Part shown: one piece after another, positions 36,301-51,156 of the stretch
Position numbering within the stretch: position 1 is the stretch's first letter
Layout of the letters: the number at the start of each line of letters is the position of its first letter
Assembly: GCF_048128805.1 (NCBI RefSeq)
Contig: NC_136008.1
Span: 15,396,572 to 15,460,571, forward strand
Direction of reading: 5' to 3'
Length of the DNA stretch: 64,000 nucleotides
Source of the DNA: Centroberyx gerrardi
Lineage: Eukaryota > Chordata > Actinopteri > Beryciformes > Berycidae
The notes under the pieces: generated by a model
The model's input: the letters and a program-made list of their open reading frames with translations, nothing else
What the model was told of the DNA's origin: nothing
Databases searched by the model: none
Made by a program: the position numbers and the translations under genes

Positions 36301-39300
36301 GCTGTGCTGTGTTGAAGTAGATACCGGGCCACCACTTGGTGGCGCATGGATGCAACCATACTTTAGTATCACACATGCACACATAACATGTTTTATTTCT
36401 ATTACTGTATTTTGCACTGTACATGATCATGATGATTATGATGACTATGACAATGGGGACAATTGAAAATTTCCGAAGCAATTAAAAAAGATCAGATTAG
36501 ATTGCATTTAATCAGGAGATTCAATCAGATTTTATACTTGTTTTTGCTGCCAAATTGACCTAAAAACAGCAAACAGTTGAAAGATGGTGCAGTTTTGAAA
36601 TGGTCCAATATTGTATCAGAGTTTACATGGGTGGATCAGTAGTTCCACTCCTAGTATGACCATGTTTTGCATTCTGCGAATGCTGTGCTGCTTTGCATGT
36701 CAGCTGCAGGGTTCAGACAATGTGCCCTTTGTTTGTTGTTGGCCAACAGCTTTTTCACTCTTCAAAGGTGGATTTTGTAGGCTGTTCCTGAATGTAAAAG
36801 GGAAGTACGTTGAGTTCATCTTTATTCAGTAGCTTCATTTCTACTCAGTCATATCAGTGAATGTCACATTTAAAATGACCTTCCTTGGGTGTTTTATGAA
36901 GCAGAACATATTTCTTTATATTCCATGCCAGGTGAAATCATTTTCCAGTGGCTTTAAAGAATTAATCTGTTGATTGATGATACTGCACACTACTTTGGGC
37001 ATGAAATCTGATATTAGGAGAGTTGGGTACTGATTGCTACTGGGTCTAAACTTTGCTTTGATTCCATTTTTTTCCTTCCAAACTATGAAGTCGTCAAGCC
37101 CCAGCACATGAACAAAAAATTAAACCCTGTCTAACCAAGACTTCTAAGGGCCAATTTTTTTTATTAAAAAAAAAAAAAGTATTGGGTTGTATACACAAAA
37201 GGCTCCCCCTTACATTTCATGAAGGAAACAATTTTGAGGTTTGTGCGAATTATCCCTTTAATCCCACAGTATCTATTATATCTAATTTTTTGCGCACAAT
37301 ATAATTTGTCAACGCAGTTTTTTCTACGCGAGATGAATCATGAGGATGCTCTACTTTTCCCTAATGTGATCAATGATTACAAAGAGAACTATAGAGAGAG
37401 AAAAGAGTTGTAGGAATGGGCATGGTAAATAAAACCATAATTGCTCTGTCTGGAGGCCTTTTTCTTTTGACTGTAGTCAGTCCAAAAACCAGGCAGCTGT
37501 TAAAATGCAATCAAGACGGAGAGGGAAAAAAGTCAAAAGCCTTATTGTTACAGGGTTTTATCACTGTTCTAAGCAGTTTGAAAATGTCAGAAAACTCCAA
37601 ACAAAACAAACAGCCTGGTGTTTATCCTCTCAACCGTTGTTCAGGTACATGGCTGAAAGCAGTGGAATATCACTGCATGTGCCAATAGTGATTCACATAG
37701 GGAGGGGATAAACTTACACACATACTTATAGACATGTTAAGAGGAAACCAAGCAGCGCTGCACACAAAACGATGGAAACTATCACTCATTTCTTTGGGTT
37801 GAGAAGCACAGATTGAACAATTAGTTTAAACTCACAGCAGCTTTTGAGTTTACACTGATATGATCTTTAAGATGGATTTAAACGTGTATGTGATATTTCA
37901 TCCATTGACAAAGTTCAGAAATACCCCGCACTCTCTTGCCAGTAATGATCCACATCCTCTGTAAGAATAGCTAATGAGAACCCATAAAGCCCGAGCTGTG
38001 TCAGAGCTGCCATTCCTTCCTGTTTTTCATCTGCATGACAGCCTTTGATAATACACAGGATTTCCCATCCCAGTGAAACTTGCTCATATTAAAAAAACAA
38101 CTGATGCTTTCTCTCTGTCGCCAGTTTTAAACCATTCTGTCAGATTATGTGAACAGTTGTTTCTGCTCGAGTTCTGAGGTTTTTGCATCCCGTATGTTTG
38201 TCATCCATTTAAGCAGGTTGTTAGCTATGAGTGGGAGAGAGGGAGGATGCAGCGGAGGGAGAGAGATACCTTCTAAAGAGACAGAAGCCTGGGAGTCAGG
38301 CTGCATAAAGAAACGGTAATAATTAGGCACGGCAAGTAGGATCAAAGAAAACTGCCATCAATAAGCTATGCAAATGCCCGCTCATCCTGTCAGCCATATA
38401 GAGAGTGATCTGAGAGTCGCACTCTGCCAGGCTGTGTGTGAGGAGTCAAATGACAGACCCAATTGACAGGAAGAGCTATATAGCTGCACGCCACATTCAT
38501 CAAGGTAGGCCTACATATGGAACTGAAACTGGGACGCTGTGATACAGTATCGCCCTCAGAGAAAATCATGTTTTCTATCCAACTGCACAGAGAGCGTCAT
38601 TCTGTCATGGTCGTCCAGGCAGAGGCCTTCTCTTTAGGTTACTGATGAATAAAGATAACAAGGTTTCTGCAGTATGATGTCTCATGTGGCAGTGGCAGAG
38701 AGGTGCAGTGAGTGACATCAGGCATATAATAACAGTTTATGCCTTGATGCACGGATCAAAGTAACATCTTTCCACCTTCTTAATATTATCTGCACAGGAG
38801 TGGAATATTTACAAAACACTTCTTTCTTTTTTTTTAATCACATTTATGTTTTCATACTGAGCAAAAGGTTGCCTTAGCCAATTAATACTCATAACACTTG
38901 GCATTTGTCTTGTGGCCAGCAGGGCCTGTTTCAACACCTTGCCAAGAGAAACAAACAGTAAATCTCCTAAGAAGTAAAAGGAGCTCCTTTTGATGCCTGG
39001 TTGGAGTACGGTATGTTCTTCCTGGTTCTCTTTCAAGAACAATGGTTTATGTATAGGCTGGTATCTTGTTGTCTGTACATACCAACAAGAGAATGAAAAA
39101 TATGGACTATATCAGTGTATGTGGTAAGCACACAGAGTTGTAGCATAATAATGTAGGCTAGTACTTTAAGCAAGTAATCTCACCTATTGTATTTATCCCT
39201 TTACACCAAAAACATGTTGGGTTAAAAATATTAGGTTAGTTCTTTAACAAACTGCTAAATATATGACAGAATAGTTGGGTTGTGCATAAAACCCACACAT

Positions 39301-40490
39301 TCATTGATCATTTTACCCAAATTCTGGTTCATATGTTGGGTTATCTTTAATTTCTTAACTGGATTATCTGTTTGCTTGTTTGTTTTTTACAAAGCAATCT
39401 ACCCTACTTAATCTGTTTAAAACTGTCTTTGTTAGAGGGAATATCCCCTTACTTTGAAAACCATGAATGGAGCTCTACAGACCAACAGAGGACGCGGTTT
39501 CACATCCGACGGCACTCTGTCGTGAACTGGCTGCGTCAAGCGACAAGACAAAACCTGAATACGACCGGAAGTTAGATTATTTTGCTTTCAAAATAAAAGT
39601 ACAGAATTTGGCACTTTTGCAAAAGGAAAAAGGTATAGGGGGATATAGAGCAACAAATCGCATGAACATACTCTGTGAATTTTTTGTATTAAATATGGAG
39701 TGAAAATACAGCTGTAAAATAGATTTAAAAAATTGTACATTGTGTTATGGTAGCCTATTTCCAGATGAAGACACGCTTTAAGGATGGCTAAATTCCAGAC
39801 CAAATATTAATATTAGTTGACAAAAAACTTTTGAAGAAACGTCTGAAGAATGGAGGCTCCAGTGGGGTCAAGTCAGTTGGAATAAGTCACCACTGAAATG
39901 CTATGTGCTTGCCATTAAATTCACAAGACTCAAATACTACAGCACATATAATCTACCAATTTGGAACGATGTCTACACAGCGTATGTCCTCCAAAGGGCG
40001 TTAAAACAATTGTTTTTTCATTTGCTACAGACTCCTCCTCCAATACATTTTCATTTTCACTTTGTTATTTTGTAGGCCTACAACTCGAAAAGCGTTGCAA
40101 CATGTTCGTCAATAAAGTGTTTTATTTTGAAAGTCATAACCGGAGGTTCTATCTTTCATTCTGGCTAGCTTTACACTGGTGCCGCGTACGCTGCTGTCTT
40201 CCAGCCGCGTTTACATTCAGTTGGATTGAAGCGAGTCTGGAGGCAGAGAGCGAGTGTGCACTGTCTGTCTCGTTGATCATTTTTCCTCTACGTTCACATA
40301 TCGCGTTGTTTCTGCAGATAGAAAATTGTTGTTTCAATGTCCAACCGATTTAATTGCCGGCCTTTGGATGAAGTTGGAGTTTTCTTGTTCCTGCAAAACA
40401 AACACAATGTGACAATGTTGAGTCAGTGATTGTTTTATCCTTGACGGATCGCGGAGTACCTATATAGATCCAGGGAAGAGGGACTTAAGA
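36301..40490. other. Intergenic region between trip13 and nkd2, including nkd2 promoter and 5'UTR
   Basis: I see no supportable gene. The right-hand 350 bp (about 40140-40490) is richer in GC and CpG and probably contains the nkd2 promoter and 5'UTR just ahead of the ATG at 40491. A poly(A)-like run and short AT-rich tracts lie near 37150. The rest is unremarkable. Confidence 0.5.
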
Positions 40491-41710
40491 ATGGGGAAAC
40501 TTCAGTCTAAACATGGTAAGACCTGCTATAGCTGAAAGCATTGGATAACTAAAATGGAAAGTGTTTCATTGATGACACAAACTAACGATCGTCTTGTTTT
40601 ACATCCCTGTGTCTGTCCATGTGTTGATGGGATCTAGCGTGTAAGCGCAGAGAAAACCCTGAAGGTGAGGATAAACCTAGATGAGCTTCGCATAATCAGA
40701 GTTCAGCATAATATGACTGATGATAATCTGCTTTACCACACATGCTGGATCATCGCGAGCTCAATACCCACTGATGGTGTATTTTCTCAATTTTCCAGGA
40801 GACAGTTTTGTTGTGAATGCCTTCCTCCGGAGAGGGATGGAGGAATGTGAGAGGTACGGCGCGTCGGATCACAAGCTGAAGAACATGCAGGTATCAGCCT
40901 TTTTATTTCACATTTCTTCCCGCTGGTGATAGCAAGCCTGAGGTTATAACAAAAAAAAATGACGATGGTTTAACATAAGTCCATGATTGCCTGGTTTATT
41001 GATAGTTGATGCACGATGATAATCAAATTAAAAGATCACGAGGCTTCCTGTACAGCACATATGTTGAGTAATTAGACGTCATTGAATCGAATTTAATTAT
41101 AGGCTATAAATCATTTCCTAGAATAAAAACATAGGATTTCATTGCAAATCATTTGTTAACAAGAAGCAGTTTGAAGCATCTTGGCAAAGGAAATTCTCTA
41201 ATAATGGTAAACTGTGGTGACTAGTCATATATTATAGCTCCTAAAAAGGTTCATCTATCCATCTCCTGTGATTATGCAGCATCGTACATCATATGTTTGT
41301 TTAAATCATCTACTAACAGCTCTGTAATGCATTGACAAAACTCATTATTGGGAAAAAAAAGAAATGGTCCAGGTGTGTGTTTGCATTTGCTGATGGGATG
41401 TAGAGTGTGTCAGGCACTTCAAAGTGGTCTGGACGAAGCTGTTACATTCTCTCTGCCTGAAAGATGAGATGATATCTACTTGACTCACGGGGGGAAACAA
41501 GCTGTTATTCACGAGCATGTGCAAAGACACGCTGATGTCTTTGCAGAGTTGTAGGGTTGTTGTTGTTTCTGTCATTTCTGGCACCGGCGCAACAGTGCGG
41601 TGGTTATTCCCCTGCCTGCACACTGGATAGGTTATGACAGCCATGAGCCCGGTGCGTGAAGAGGCTTGGCACAGCAGCACACAAACATGGAGCAGACACA
41701 CATGCACAGT

Positions 41711-41741
<31 letters not shown>

Positions 41742-44700
41742 GCTACGTTACATCCCAAGGCAGCACTGGATGGAAAGGTAGTCGTTTCTCAGACGGAGGG
41801 ATATAAAGATTGCTCTTGTGGCTGCTGGCATCATGACTAAAGGGCTGTGTCTTATTTTCAATGCCTCCTATTCTAGCGCTGCTCCCAGTGGGCAGCCCTC
41901 TGTGGCATAACATTACATCACTTCAATTAGCATGTCATTTTGAGGGGTGCGAGAGTCCCGAGTTCTCAGACAGAAATTACCAGAGGTTCACACAGAGGCA
42001 CTGACAGTATGTGAGGTGGGTGGTTGTAATAGCTGAAGAGTTATGGATGATATCAGGGTTATAAACCGCCCACTCGTGCCAAAGTAAAAGAGAACTTTCC
42101 TCTACTTCAGAGGAATTCTAGTTCACACTCCCCCGAAGGGAAACCACCAAAGGCCTGAGCTTGGAGCTTATTAGTAGGTGGGTCCCACTCTCGCTTCTAT
42201 CAAAGTCATGTCCCTGATTTATTTCGCGTCATTAGTTGGGTATATTAGAGGCTCATTCACACATAAGTATCGGTATTAAGCAAATCAGCCCCTTTGCTTT
42301 TCCTGTTTACTTTGGAACTAATTTGTGAAGGAGCTGGCATTATAGGTGGACAGAACAAACTGCAGTTGCATCTGTTACTGCATATATTGGCCATAATATG
42401 TGTTGATGGTAACATATTGCTAAGTAACGTGTTTGATTACTAAGATTGCTTTTTTTGTGGGAACAAGTACAAGAACACATGCACTTATTTTTCCATTCAA
42501 GTAATTAGACATGCCAGTTCTGTGTCAGATGGATTTGTGGTTAGGGAATTGTCAGTTTCATGCTCTGTTTGAATAGCTTGCCATATATAATTTAGGCTAA
42601 TGTTATTGTAATGATCTACTATATCTTTTAATTCCAAGAGCAGTCGCATTGCATTTCTTTATATATATGAGTGACCGTCAACATCAGCTCATTTGCTGAA
42701 GGGTTTTATATTGGTAGAACACAAGTAGTGTAATGTGTTGCTTGTAACTGAAGTAACATTTGTAATGTAAGGCATTACTTTCAGTGGATGTGATGTTTTA
42801 AGCACTGATAATGTGCAGGATGTATTTGCTTCTTACAGTTGTCACTTTGTTGTAACAGCACCCAAAAGCAATGATGCAAAGTATCAAATAGCATGTGATT
42901 ATGAATGAATAGATACTTCCATGATGCGTTCAGCTCAGCTCACTAAACACTCTGGTATTGAAGAGGGAATATGTAACTACCTGCTCATACAGTGACAGCT
43001 CTATTCATGTTTGAAAAAGGCCTACACCTGCATTTACATGGAGATAGATGATCCCTGGGCATCTCTTTCATGCTGTACAGTTACCCATCCAATAGCATGG
43101 GCTTCACCAGAAAGAGTTTATCTTTTGGCTGCATTGACAATAATGCCATTTCCTCTTTTGAATCCATATATTGTTACTTAATTCTTTACTAGGATTCAAT
43201 TACATTGTCATTTTCCCCCTGATATAATTGCTGGATTATGGGTTCTTAGATGTCTGGGGTTTCAAAGTGTCAAAGTCAAAGAGAAAATCCCCATAATAGA
43301 GCAGTTATATTATGATTTCTTTTTTACGGGAATTGAGGTTCAAGTGTTTCAGATCAATTTAAACCACATTTTGAGTGTTAGAGCTAGACTGTATTCATTG
43401 TCTCTTCTTTTCCATTTCTCCTCGTGAGTGATTCAACATAGCTCTTGCCAGATAGTAGTTTTCACCATTTAGTCCTCAGATATTTTGGACCTGGACGTTC
43501 TGACTTGGCCGGTGAGCTACAGGGACAGTTAAAAGTGCTTATGATTTCATATCGGGAGGAGATTGGCCAAACATACTGTTTAGCTCTCACCATCCCCCTC
43601 CTCATTGTCAAATGGGGGAGTAGGATTCCTGAGCTGTCTGGCTGGGACTTCAAAGAGCAGAGCTGGGAGTTATAAAAGGGCTCTGATATCAGTGGAGCCT
43701 CCGAACCCTCACCCCTCTATCCCCCTGTCCTGTCCTGGGGGATGGGCTGAGGGATGGAGCAGGGAAAAAAAACAGGACGTAATGTTGCCCATCCCCAACA
43801 TCAGTCAGTATTAATCTGTGCAGATGAATCCGTTGAATAAAAGCAATCTTTTTTTTATGTATCCAAAAATTAGTCAGCCCTATATGGCGTTATGGCGAGA
43901 AGTCAGAAAATATCAAAGACGTTTTTTAATTCTTGATATTGCTGCATGTCAGGATGCAAGATTGTAGCTGGCAGGCTGCCCTCAGCATGTAAGCCTATCG
44001 CCTCCTCAAGGCCTCCAAAGGCTGAGAGGAGAGGAGAAACAAAGAGAGAGAGAGTGATTCAGCAAGATGACTTGGCCCGACCTGTGAAAAGTCAACCAGA
44101 TTTTGACACTTCACTGCAGGTGTTCAAGACAACTCATACCTGTCCAAGCACCTGGTGTAATGTAGAATTATCACTAGAGGCGAGATCAAAGTGACAGATG
44201 AAATTCGGAGCCAAAATAGGGGGAGCAGGTATAGTCACACACCCACCCCCCACCCCCCTCTTGAAAATGACCCCAGTGTGTAAATGATGAATATGAAAAG
44301 TATAGAAGGGCAGTGCGTCCCGACCCTTTACTTATCCAGACCTGTGTGTTCATCAGTAGAAGAGCTGTGTGAAGGTTCACTGTGTTTCACCTCTGGAAAC
44401 GTCAACAGTCTTGACCATGTCTCACACACACACATGCACACACACACACACACACACACAGTGCTTCATTTGGGAGCTTCAAACAGACATGCTTGGATGC
44501 CCAAATAATGACAGGCTAATTCAACCTTTCAACACCATCTTTGTCTCAAAACTTCCCAGAGACTTACCCTGTTAAGAGGGAGTGTGTCAACATTTTAAAT
44601 TCCACAACAAAGACCATTATTACTCACTTTGAAAGGGTTAATAGTATCACACTTACAGTAAGGCTCGGTTAGGGATTCATTTGGATGGTTACAATGTGCC

Positions 44701-45993
44701 AAAAAGCTTAAAGACGCACATTTATTTTGACTTGCGGAGAGCTATATAGCACTCACTCCTCAATAATGAATTAGGTTCGAGAGCAAAGTTCCTCAGCAAC
44801 TCGCTAAACTAATTGTAAACTAATGTGTTTTTAACGTTCATTTGGAATTTCAGCCTGTGAATAAGACTTTCCCTTTATATAAAAATCACCTTTTGGCAAT
44901 CTGGCTCAAAAAGGGATGTTTTGTTTGGACACTTTTGCCTTTGGGCGTTTGCATACATCTTCTACTCACCATGTTAATTTTGAGTTAGCAGTATTTGATT
45001 TGGATCTGTAGCAGGGATATCTGGCTAATCTTAATGCTGTGGACCTAAATGACATTTTATTCTTCAGTACACCGAGCCACCAGCTTGATACTGAGGTCAT
45101 TCTTTCAGTTTTGAGTTGGTGCTGCGCTGTGCATAGTGAACACAACCCACTAACTCCTCAAGTCTTCAAGTATGTCTTGGCCTTGTTTCAGGACTATATC
45201 ATTTAAACAATATTCCTGTCAGTAACATCCCATGACTTTTCACTTCCGCTTCTCCTGCACCGCAAATGACAAAAAAAAAAAAACAACCTCTTTGAAGTAG
45301 TATCAGGGCGAGTTGCATGGCGGAGAGGAGACGACAAGGTGTGCTCATATATGTATTGGTTTTGAAGGGACTTGAAGGCATTTGGAGAGTTTGTTTTTTT
45401 CCACCCCTTCTTTTTTTGAAATTGGCTTCACAAGAAGGCGAGCTGTGAGCCTTCATCTCTGAATGAAAAGCATGTGGCTGGCATCCAGAACAGCGGGGTC
45501 TTTCAGCACGGCCCCGGCAGACATCTGTTCCTGGTTTGTACAGCAAAATCCTGGAGCAGGGAGAGGGGCTGTGGTGGGAAAGGGTGGGGGGTGGGGGGGG
45601 GAGTGGGGGGTGGCAGGGAAGAGGAAAAGAGGAGGAGGAGGAGGGTTGGGGGTGTTTTTTTTTTTTTTCTTGGGGAGATATTTGAGGGGTTTTGAAGGTA
45701 GTGGGGGGAAGGGGAATAATAGAGAGCCTCATCCGCCCCTTCAATTGCATTGTCTGGGGAAACAGGAGTTGACCATTGATCTCATTACCTCCTATGTTAA
45801 CTTTTAACAGCTACTTCTTTTTGTGTCTCGGTCGCCATTTGTCCAGAGCAAACACTCACTTCTCTGTCAGTGTAAACATCATCACCTGGTTGGCTCCGAC
45901 GCTTGTCACAAGTGTGAGATGCTTGTTTTACCCATTCTTTATGTTGAGGTGTGTATCACCACATGGCATCGCCTGTGAGTCAGAGGTTGAGTC

Positions 45994-46034
<41 letters not shown>

Positions 46035-49000
46035 GTGTGTGTGTGAATGAATGGGTGAGAGGGAAAGAGAAGTTTATGTGGCCTGCGCTTCATGGAAAAA
46101 GACATTAGAACACTGCAGGCAGATTAAATGTTTATTTATCTGAGGATATTTATACTGTCTGAAGCACTTTGAAGCTGTTTGCTCACTTTCAGCCTAATTC
46201 CCCTGTGACCAGCACTAGTGAGGGAGCAAGGCCTCTCTCTGGCCATCAGGAGGAACCAAGGAGCCATCAGACATGGTTCACAATCGCTGGCAGACCCACA
46301 CTTTGTCTCTAAAGATTTATGTAATACTTATATGTAATAAGCATAGTCAGTAGCATAATGCATGCCTATATTTTGCAGAGAGTATTGAAAAGCTTATCAA
46401 TCTTGGTCTATAAAGTATTCCAGCGAGTTTAAGAAGACAGTGTTGTGACAACTGCTGTTGCACCATATAGACTTGTCCTCTATAGAAATGCCATATGGGA
46501 AGCTGAATTAGATGGCCTAAACACAGATTCTAAATTTTCCTACAGCTCAAAGGGAGAGCTGTATGAGTTTAGACAAGAGAAATGAAAGTCGCTCCGCTCC
46601 CTTCATATTAGCGCTCTTATCTGCAGACGTATGGAATGAAGCTCTGTCGCCTTCGGAGCTATCTCACAGTCTCATCATCGGCCCTTTGAAATAACTTACT
46701 GCTTGTCACTGCTTTTCATGAGATTTATGACGTTCCTGTGTACTTAATTCAAAGCGATCAGTCCGGTTTCGTCGTACAATGGGCCGAATTGTGTGGAAGT
46801 CGTCACACATGTAATCGTACGTGAAGATCTCCTCTCTTCCCTTTTGATTTCCCTCGGATGAAACCGTCCCAGGCTTTCAGCGACAGTGTGTGAGTGGGAC
46901 ATGAGTGGTCACTGACAAGCATCTGGCAGCAGGGAGACCTCACTTCCCCTGCATGGTTAGTGCAGCAGAGTGAGGCAGTGTGCTGGTGGCTGTTTGGGGC
47001 AGCCCCGCCGAGGGTTAACACTGGTCTGTCTCTCTGCTCTCTCCCTGCCAGAGGAAAGAAAATACCTGGAGCTGGAGCCCAGTGCTTAGCGCTGACATTT
47101 TTGGCTAAGGCTGCTGGATCCAAGTCTGTGTTTGATCTTGTGCTTCTCCCAGCCAAGTAAAACACCGGGAGACTCAAAGGTTATTACATTTTAGTGTGTA
47201 AGGTATGTTTCCACATAAACCCCTGTTCCCCCTTAGAAAGCTTTAGTTCTTTTCCAAGTGGACTTCATTTCGCAAGCCTTAGAGCAGCCAAGGGAATATT
47301 ATATTTTTTCAGTTATGGTCGTTATTGGTGTTATTATATGCTGTCATTATAGCCATTGTTAATTGAATACATTGTTTTAATTAGACCTTCAATGATGATA
47401 GTGTGTGTGTTGAACTGAGTGAGGACACAGTAAGCCGCAGACCTCACACATAACTTTCACATGATTATAATAAAAGTCGTAGATCTATTTTTATTCTATA
47501 TTTTGTTATTCGAAATATTTGCAGATTGAGCGGGAGATCGAGTCTTTTGCTTGTTTTCTTAAAGAGACAAGGGGATTCCTGTTTTGGACGTGAGTTTGTT
47601 ATCCTCTGAATTCAGCCAGTGGAAACTTGAGATTGTCTTCACAAAGGTCAGATGCTGACCTGACATATATTTCACAGTACTGGTGCTGGGGAACCTAAGT
47701 TGCAGCGTGCAGCACAATACATGACTTGGAACATAATGCTGCGGCATGAATACCTCTGCTTTTGTTATTTGGGACAGAAAAAAAGAATAGGGAAGAACTG
47801 AAATGGAATCAAAGATTGAGGTGGAAACAGTCATGCAATAACAAGACAAAAATAAAAATTGCTTAAATTTGAGCATGGAGTTTCAGTAACCAACTTCCTA
47901 ATCTACATATCAAAATGCTTTCAACTACTGGAAAAAATAGTAACTTTTCCATCTAACACCAAGACACCAACGCCAAACTACTGCAAAATGTCAAGAAGCT
48001 GACAGTTGAACTGCAGGTTGTTGAGCTACTCATCAGCACTGCACAATATTCTGATGTAATGTGCATCTCTCTTTGGCAGACTGGGTTACATTCACTTTCT
48101 GTGTTATTCTTGTGTGAAAGGCTTTCAGAGTCACTCCTGAATGCTTTAGAAACTTCATCCTTGCTCCACATTCCTGAACCTGACGCCCTGCTAGGTTTGG
48201 GGCTGGAGAGTGAAACACCACACACACCACAAACCCTGGCTTCCTGTATGCTTGAAAAAAAAAACACAACAACACAGGTCCGAAAAGCCCAGAGGAGGGC
48301 TGCTGGCCCTGATTGTTACTCATTGTTTTGATACTATGCTGCTTGAAGCACTTCTGAAAACAGTGGGCAGCCTCAGCGGGAGTGAAACTCTCCATGTCTC
48401 AATGTAGACTTTACATAGATCCAGCATTCTGCTTAGGCTGCTGGTATACTTATAATGCATTGATAATGGCCCAGGAGTCCCTTGAGATTCAGGGGTATTC
48501 CACACAAAGAACCAGTACCTTAAAATGTGAAGCACAAGTTCATTTGATGGTGGAGGTAACCCTGAAAGACAAAGGTGGAATAGAGAGTATGCTAATAGAT
48601 TTTCAACAGTATTCATCTTCGTCCTCTGTGTTCCCGTCCTCCAGTTTCATCTACAGAACGCCCATAGCATGAGATTTATCAAACACACCCAAACCCCCGA
48701 CCCCCGAAGAGTTAGGCATCTTTCTCTCTGCTCTGAGCTGAGCCTCCCCCTCTTTTGGACCCCAAGCCTGCACATGTGTAGGTATCGCTATTATTCAGCT
48801 CATAAAACGCCACGGTCCCATCTGAAAGTGGTTAGCTGTTGAAACATACTAGCGGCTTCAAAGCTTGGAACGGGGCTCCGCAGACAGTGTAGGCCTGGCC
48901 CTCCTTCTGCACATCACATTCCTCTCCGTTGGGGAATGGCTGCTAACTTGCTTTTGTTACACAAACCTGCTCCCCTCATCAAAACCCTCAATGGGTCTCC

Positions 49001-51118
49001 TCGAAAAAGTAGGCGGTTGATTTTTGTCATGGGTGGGAATTTTTGGTGGGAATTTAGTTTGGGAAATAAGACTGTTAACTTAGGAATATGGTTATTAGGG
49101 TTTATTCTGTAGAACTAAGAATTCAGAGGCTCTCACATTCTGAGTTGACGTATTTATATACCCATACACCCTTTTGTGCTCCTTCTATATGTGACAAAAA
49201 GGGAGGGAGAGGATGAAACAGTGCTGAAAGAGGCCACTGTTCTCATTTCCTCTGAAGGCAGCCTTCTTTTCTTCCCCCACCCGTTTCTTCCCCGAGCCCG
49301 TCCACTTCAAAAGCTGACCTGGCCCTGTGTGCCATGTAACATGTTTACCTAAAGGCTCATTTCAAATAAACAGCAGTTCTCCTTGAGATGCCTGCCCCCG
49401 TCACTGAGGGCCTTTCAGAGAGACACCATCTGCTCACATGAGGCGCTTCACAGAGAAACCGCATTCTCCTCGATCTGGATTTTATTTATTGATACCTCAG
49501 TGGTTTTGCAGGAAGTTCTACGTGAAATCATCACATAAGTGTCAGATGTAAAAAAACAACTATTGTAGTAATCCAAACTAGGAAAATGCTGAAAACTAAA
49601 AACTTCCTTTAGATTTGCTTTTAAAAGGCTTTGGAAAAAATGTTGGATGCTGAAATAGTGACAGTGAAACTTCCTAAGATGTGAGTTTGAAGCAACGCAG
49701 AGCTTCAGCAAAGTTCTCACATATAGTCCATCTCAAAAGGAGCCTGCTCTACAAGCAGCACCTACTTGTTGATGTTGATAAGGGCCTGACTGATCCTATC
49801 AGTTAAAGAATGCCAGTGTATCAGGATATCTGAACTCTTACCCTCAGTGTCATGTGCTCAGCTTTGAAAACCGCTCTATCCTGGTAACACTTGATTGTCT
49901 CATGGCTTTCATGCTGTTATTACACATCAGCACCCTCTACTTTGTGAAGCACAAATCCACTTTCAAAAACTTTTATCAAACATTGAGTGTCACACTAAGT
50001 GCTTTTAAGTGGGCTTATTCCCCTGGACTTAACCTCTACCCTCATTCCCTGCTGTGATACACAGCACAACCCCATCAGTATGATGGCTTGTACCTTTGTA
50101 TACCTGAGATAAGATAAGAACATATAAGCAGACTCATTGCTAATGCAGTCTAAGTAAGCAGTCTGAAGGAACTGAGCTCATGTTTTAGTGCGTACTCTTT
50201 CACAGCCTCACAGCCGTGGTTTCCAGTAATTATGGCTGTGAAAGCAGCCGCTCTCTGTGCGCTCTGCTGCAAAAGCTGAGCTGGAGAAGGAGGTGGAGCT
50301 GAGCTGAGCTGCCCTCTGCACCATAGCCTTTTGATCTCTGCTTGTGCCATGGATGAATTACGTTCCAGAATTTCACACTGGGGAACAGTGTTTCAGACAC
50401 ACACAGCTAGTCTGTCAGGTCACTAAGGTGCACACATGGCAGGCTGAGTCCAAAAGGAAGAACCACAGCAGTTACGGCCTCACCGACTACAGCCTTTTAA
50501 TCTCAGATTGGCGTTAGTTTATGCTGTGTCACTAGCAAAACCTCTAATTCATGGTTTACGCCGTGAGGTTTTGAAATTCTTGTCTTGAAGCTGATATTTC
50601 AAATATAATTCATCATACAGATGCCCTCATATCCATTTTTCTCGACCAGTAATTTTCTTTGAGAATAATTCAAGAAGGATGAATGAGCTTGCCATGATTT
50701 GGTATTCGCAACATCAGTAATTGGTCCGTGTGCTACTTTCTTTTTTTCTGTGTCTCATCTGTTCATCTTCAAATCTCAAATTTATCCCTTTTTTTTCATG
50801 GGAAGTTGCGTAACATGCCATAGTATTGCAGTCAGTGGCCCATTGGCAAGGGTCCATTTTACATATCCAGGCTTCCTTCACATCATCTGAAGATCACGTA
50901 GTCTCCTCTACTTCCTGTGCCCAGCAGGAGTGTATTTTTAGGAATCCTCAGGAAAACACTTGGTGTTGACCCTGGGATGACCCCCTGTCCAGTTCCAGGC
51001 CTGTGAGGAACTTCACAGCTTGGAATTAAGCCTGTTCTTGCACCAGTGTCAAGAATTCCCGTGGTCTCTGAGACTGGCAATCCCTACAGGCTGGAGGAGA
51101 CTGCAGCGTTGGACAGTC

Positions 51119-51156
<38 letters not shown>

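Noticed and set aside
39470-39720. Possible small gene or repeat upstream of nkd2
   Set aside because: Two short overlapping frames exist, but there is no family motif, no splice context and no convincing repeat ends.
45199-45750. 183-codon minus-strand open frame, Ser/Pro-rich
   Set aside because: It is the complement of the G-run, purine and T14 tract. Its composition is low-complexity and it lacks splice or family support.
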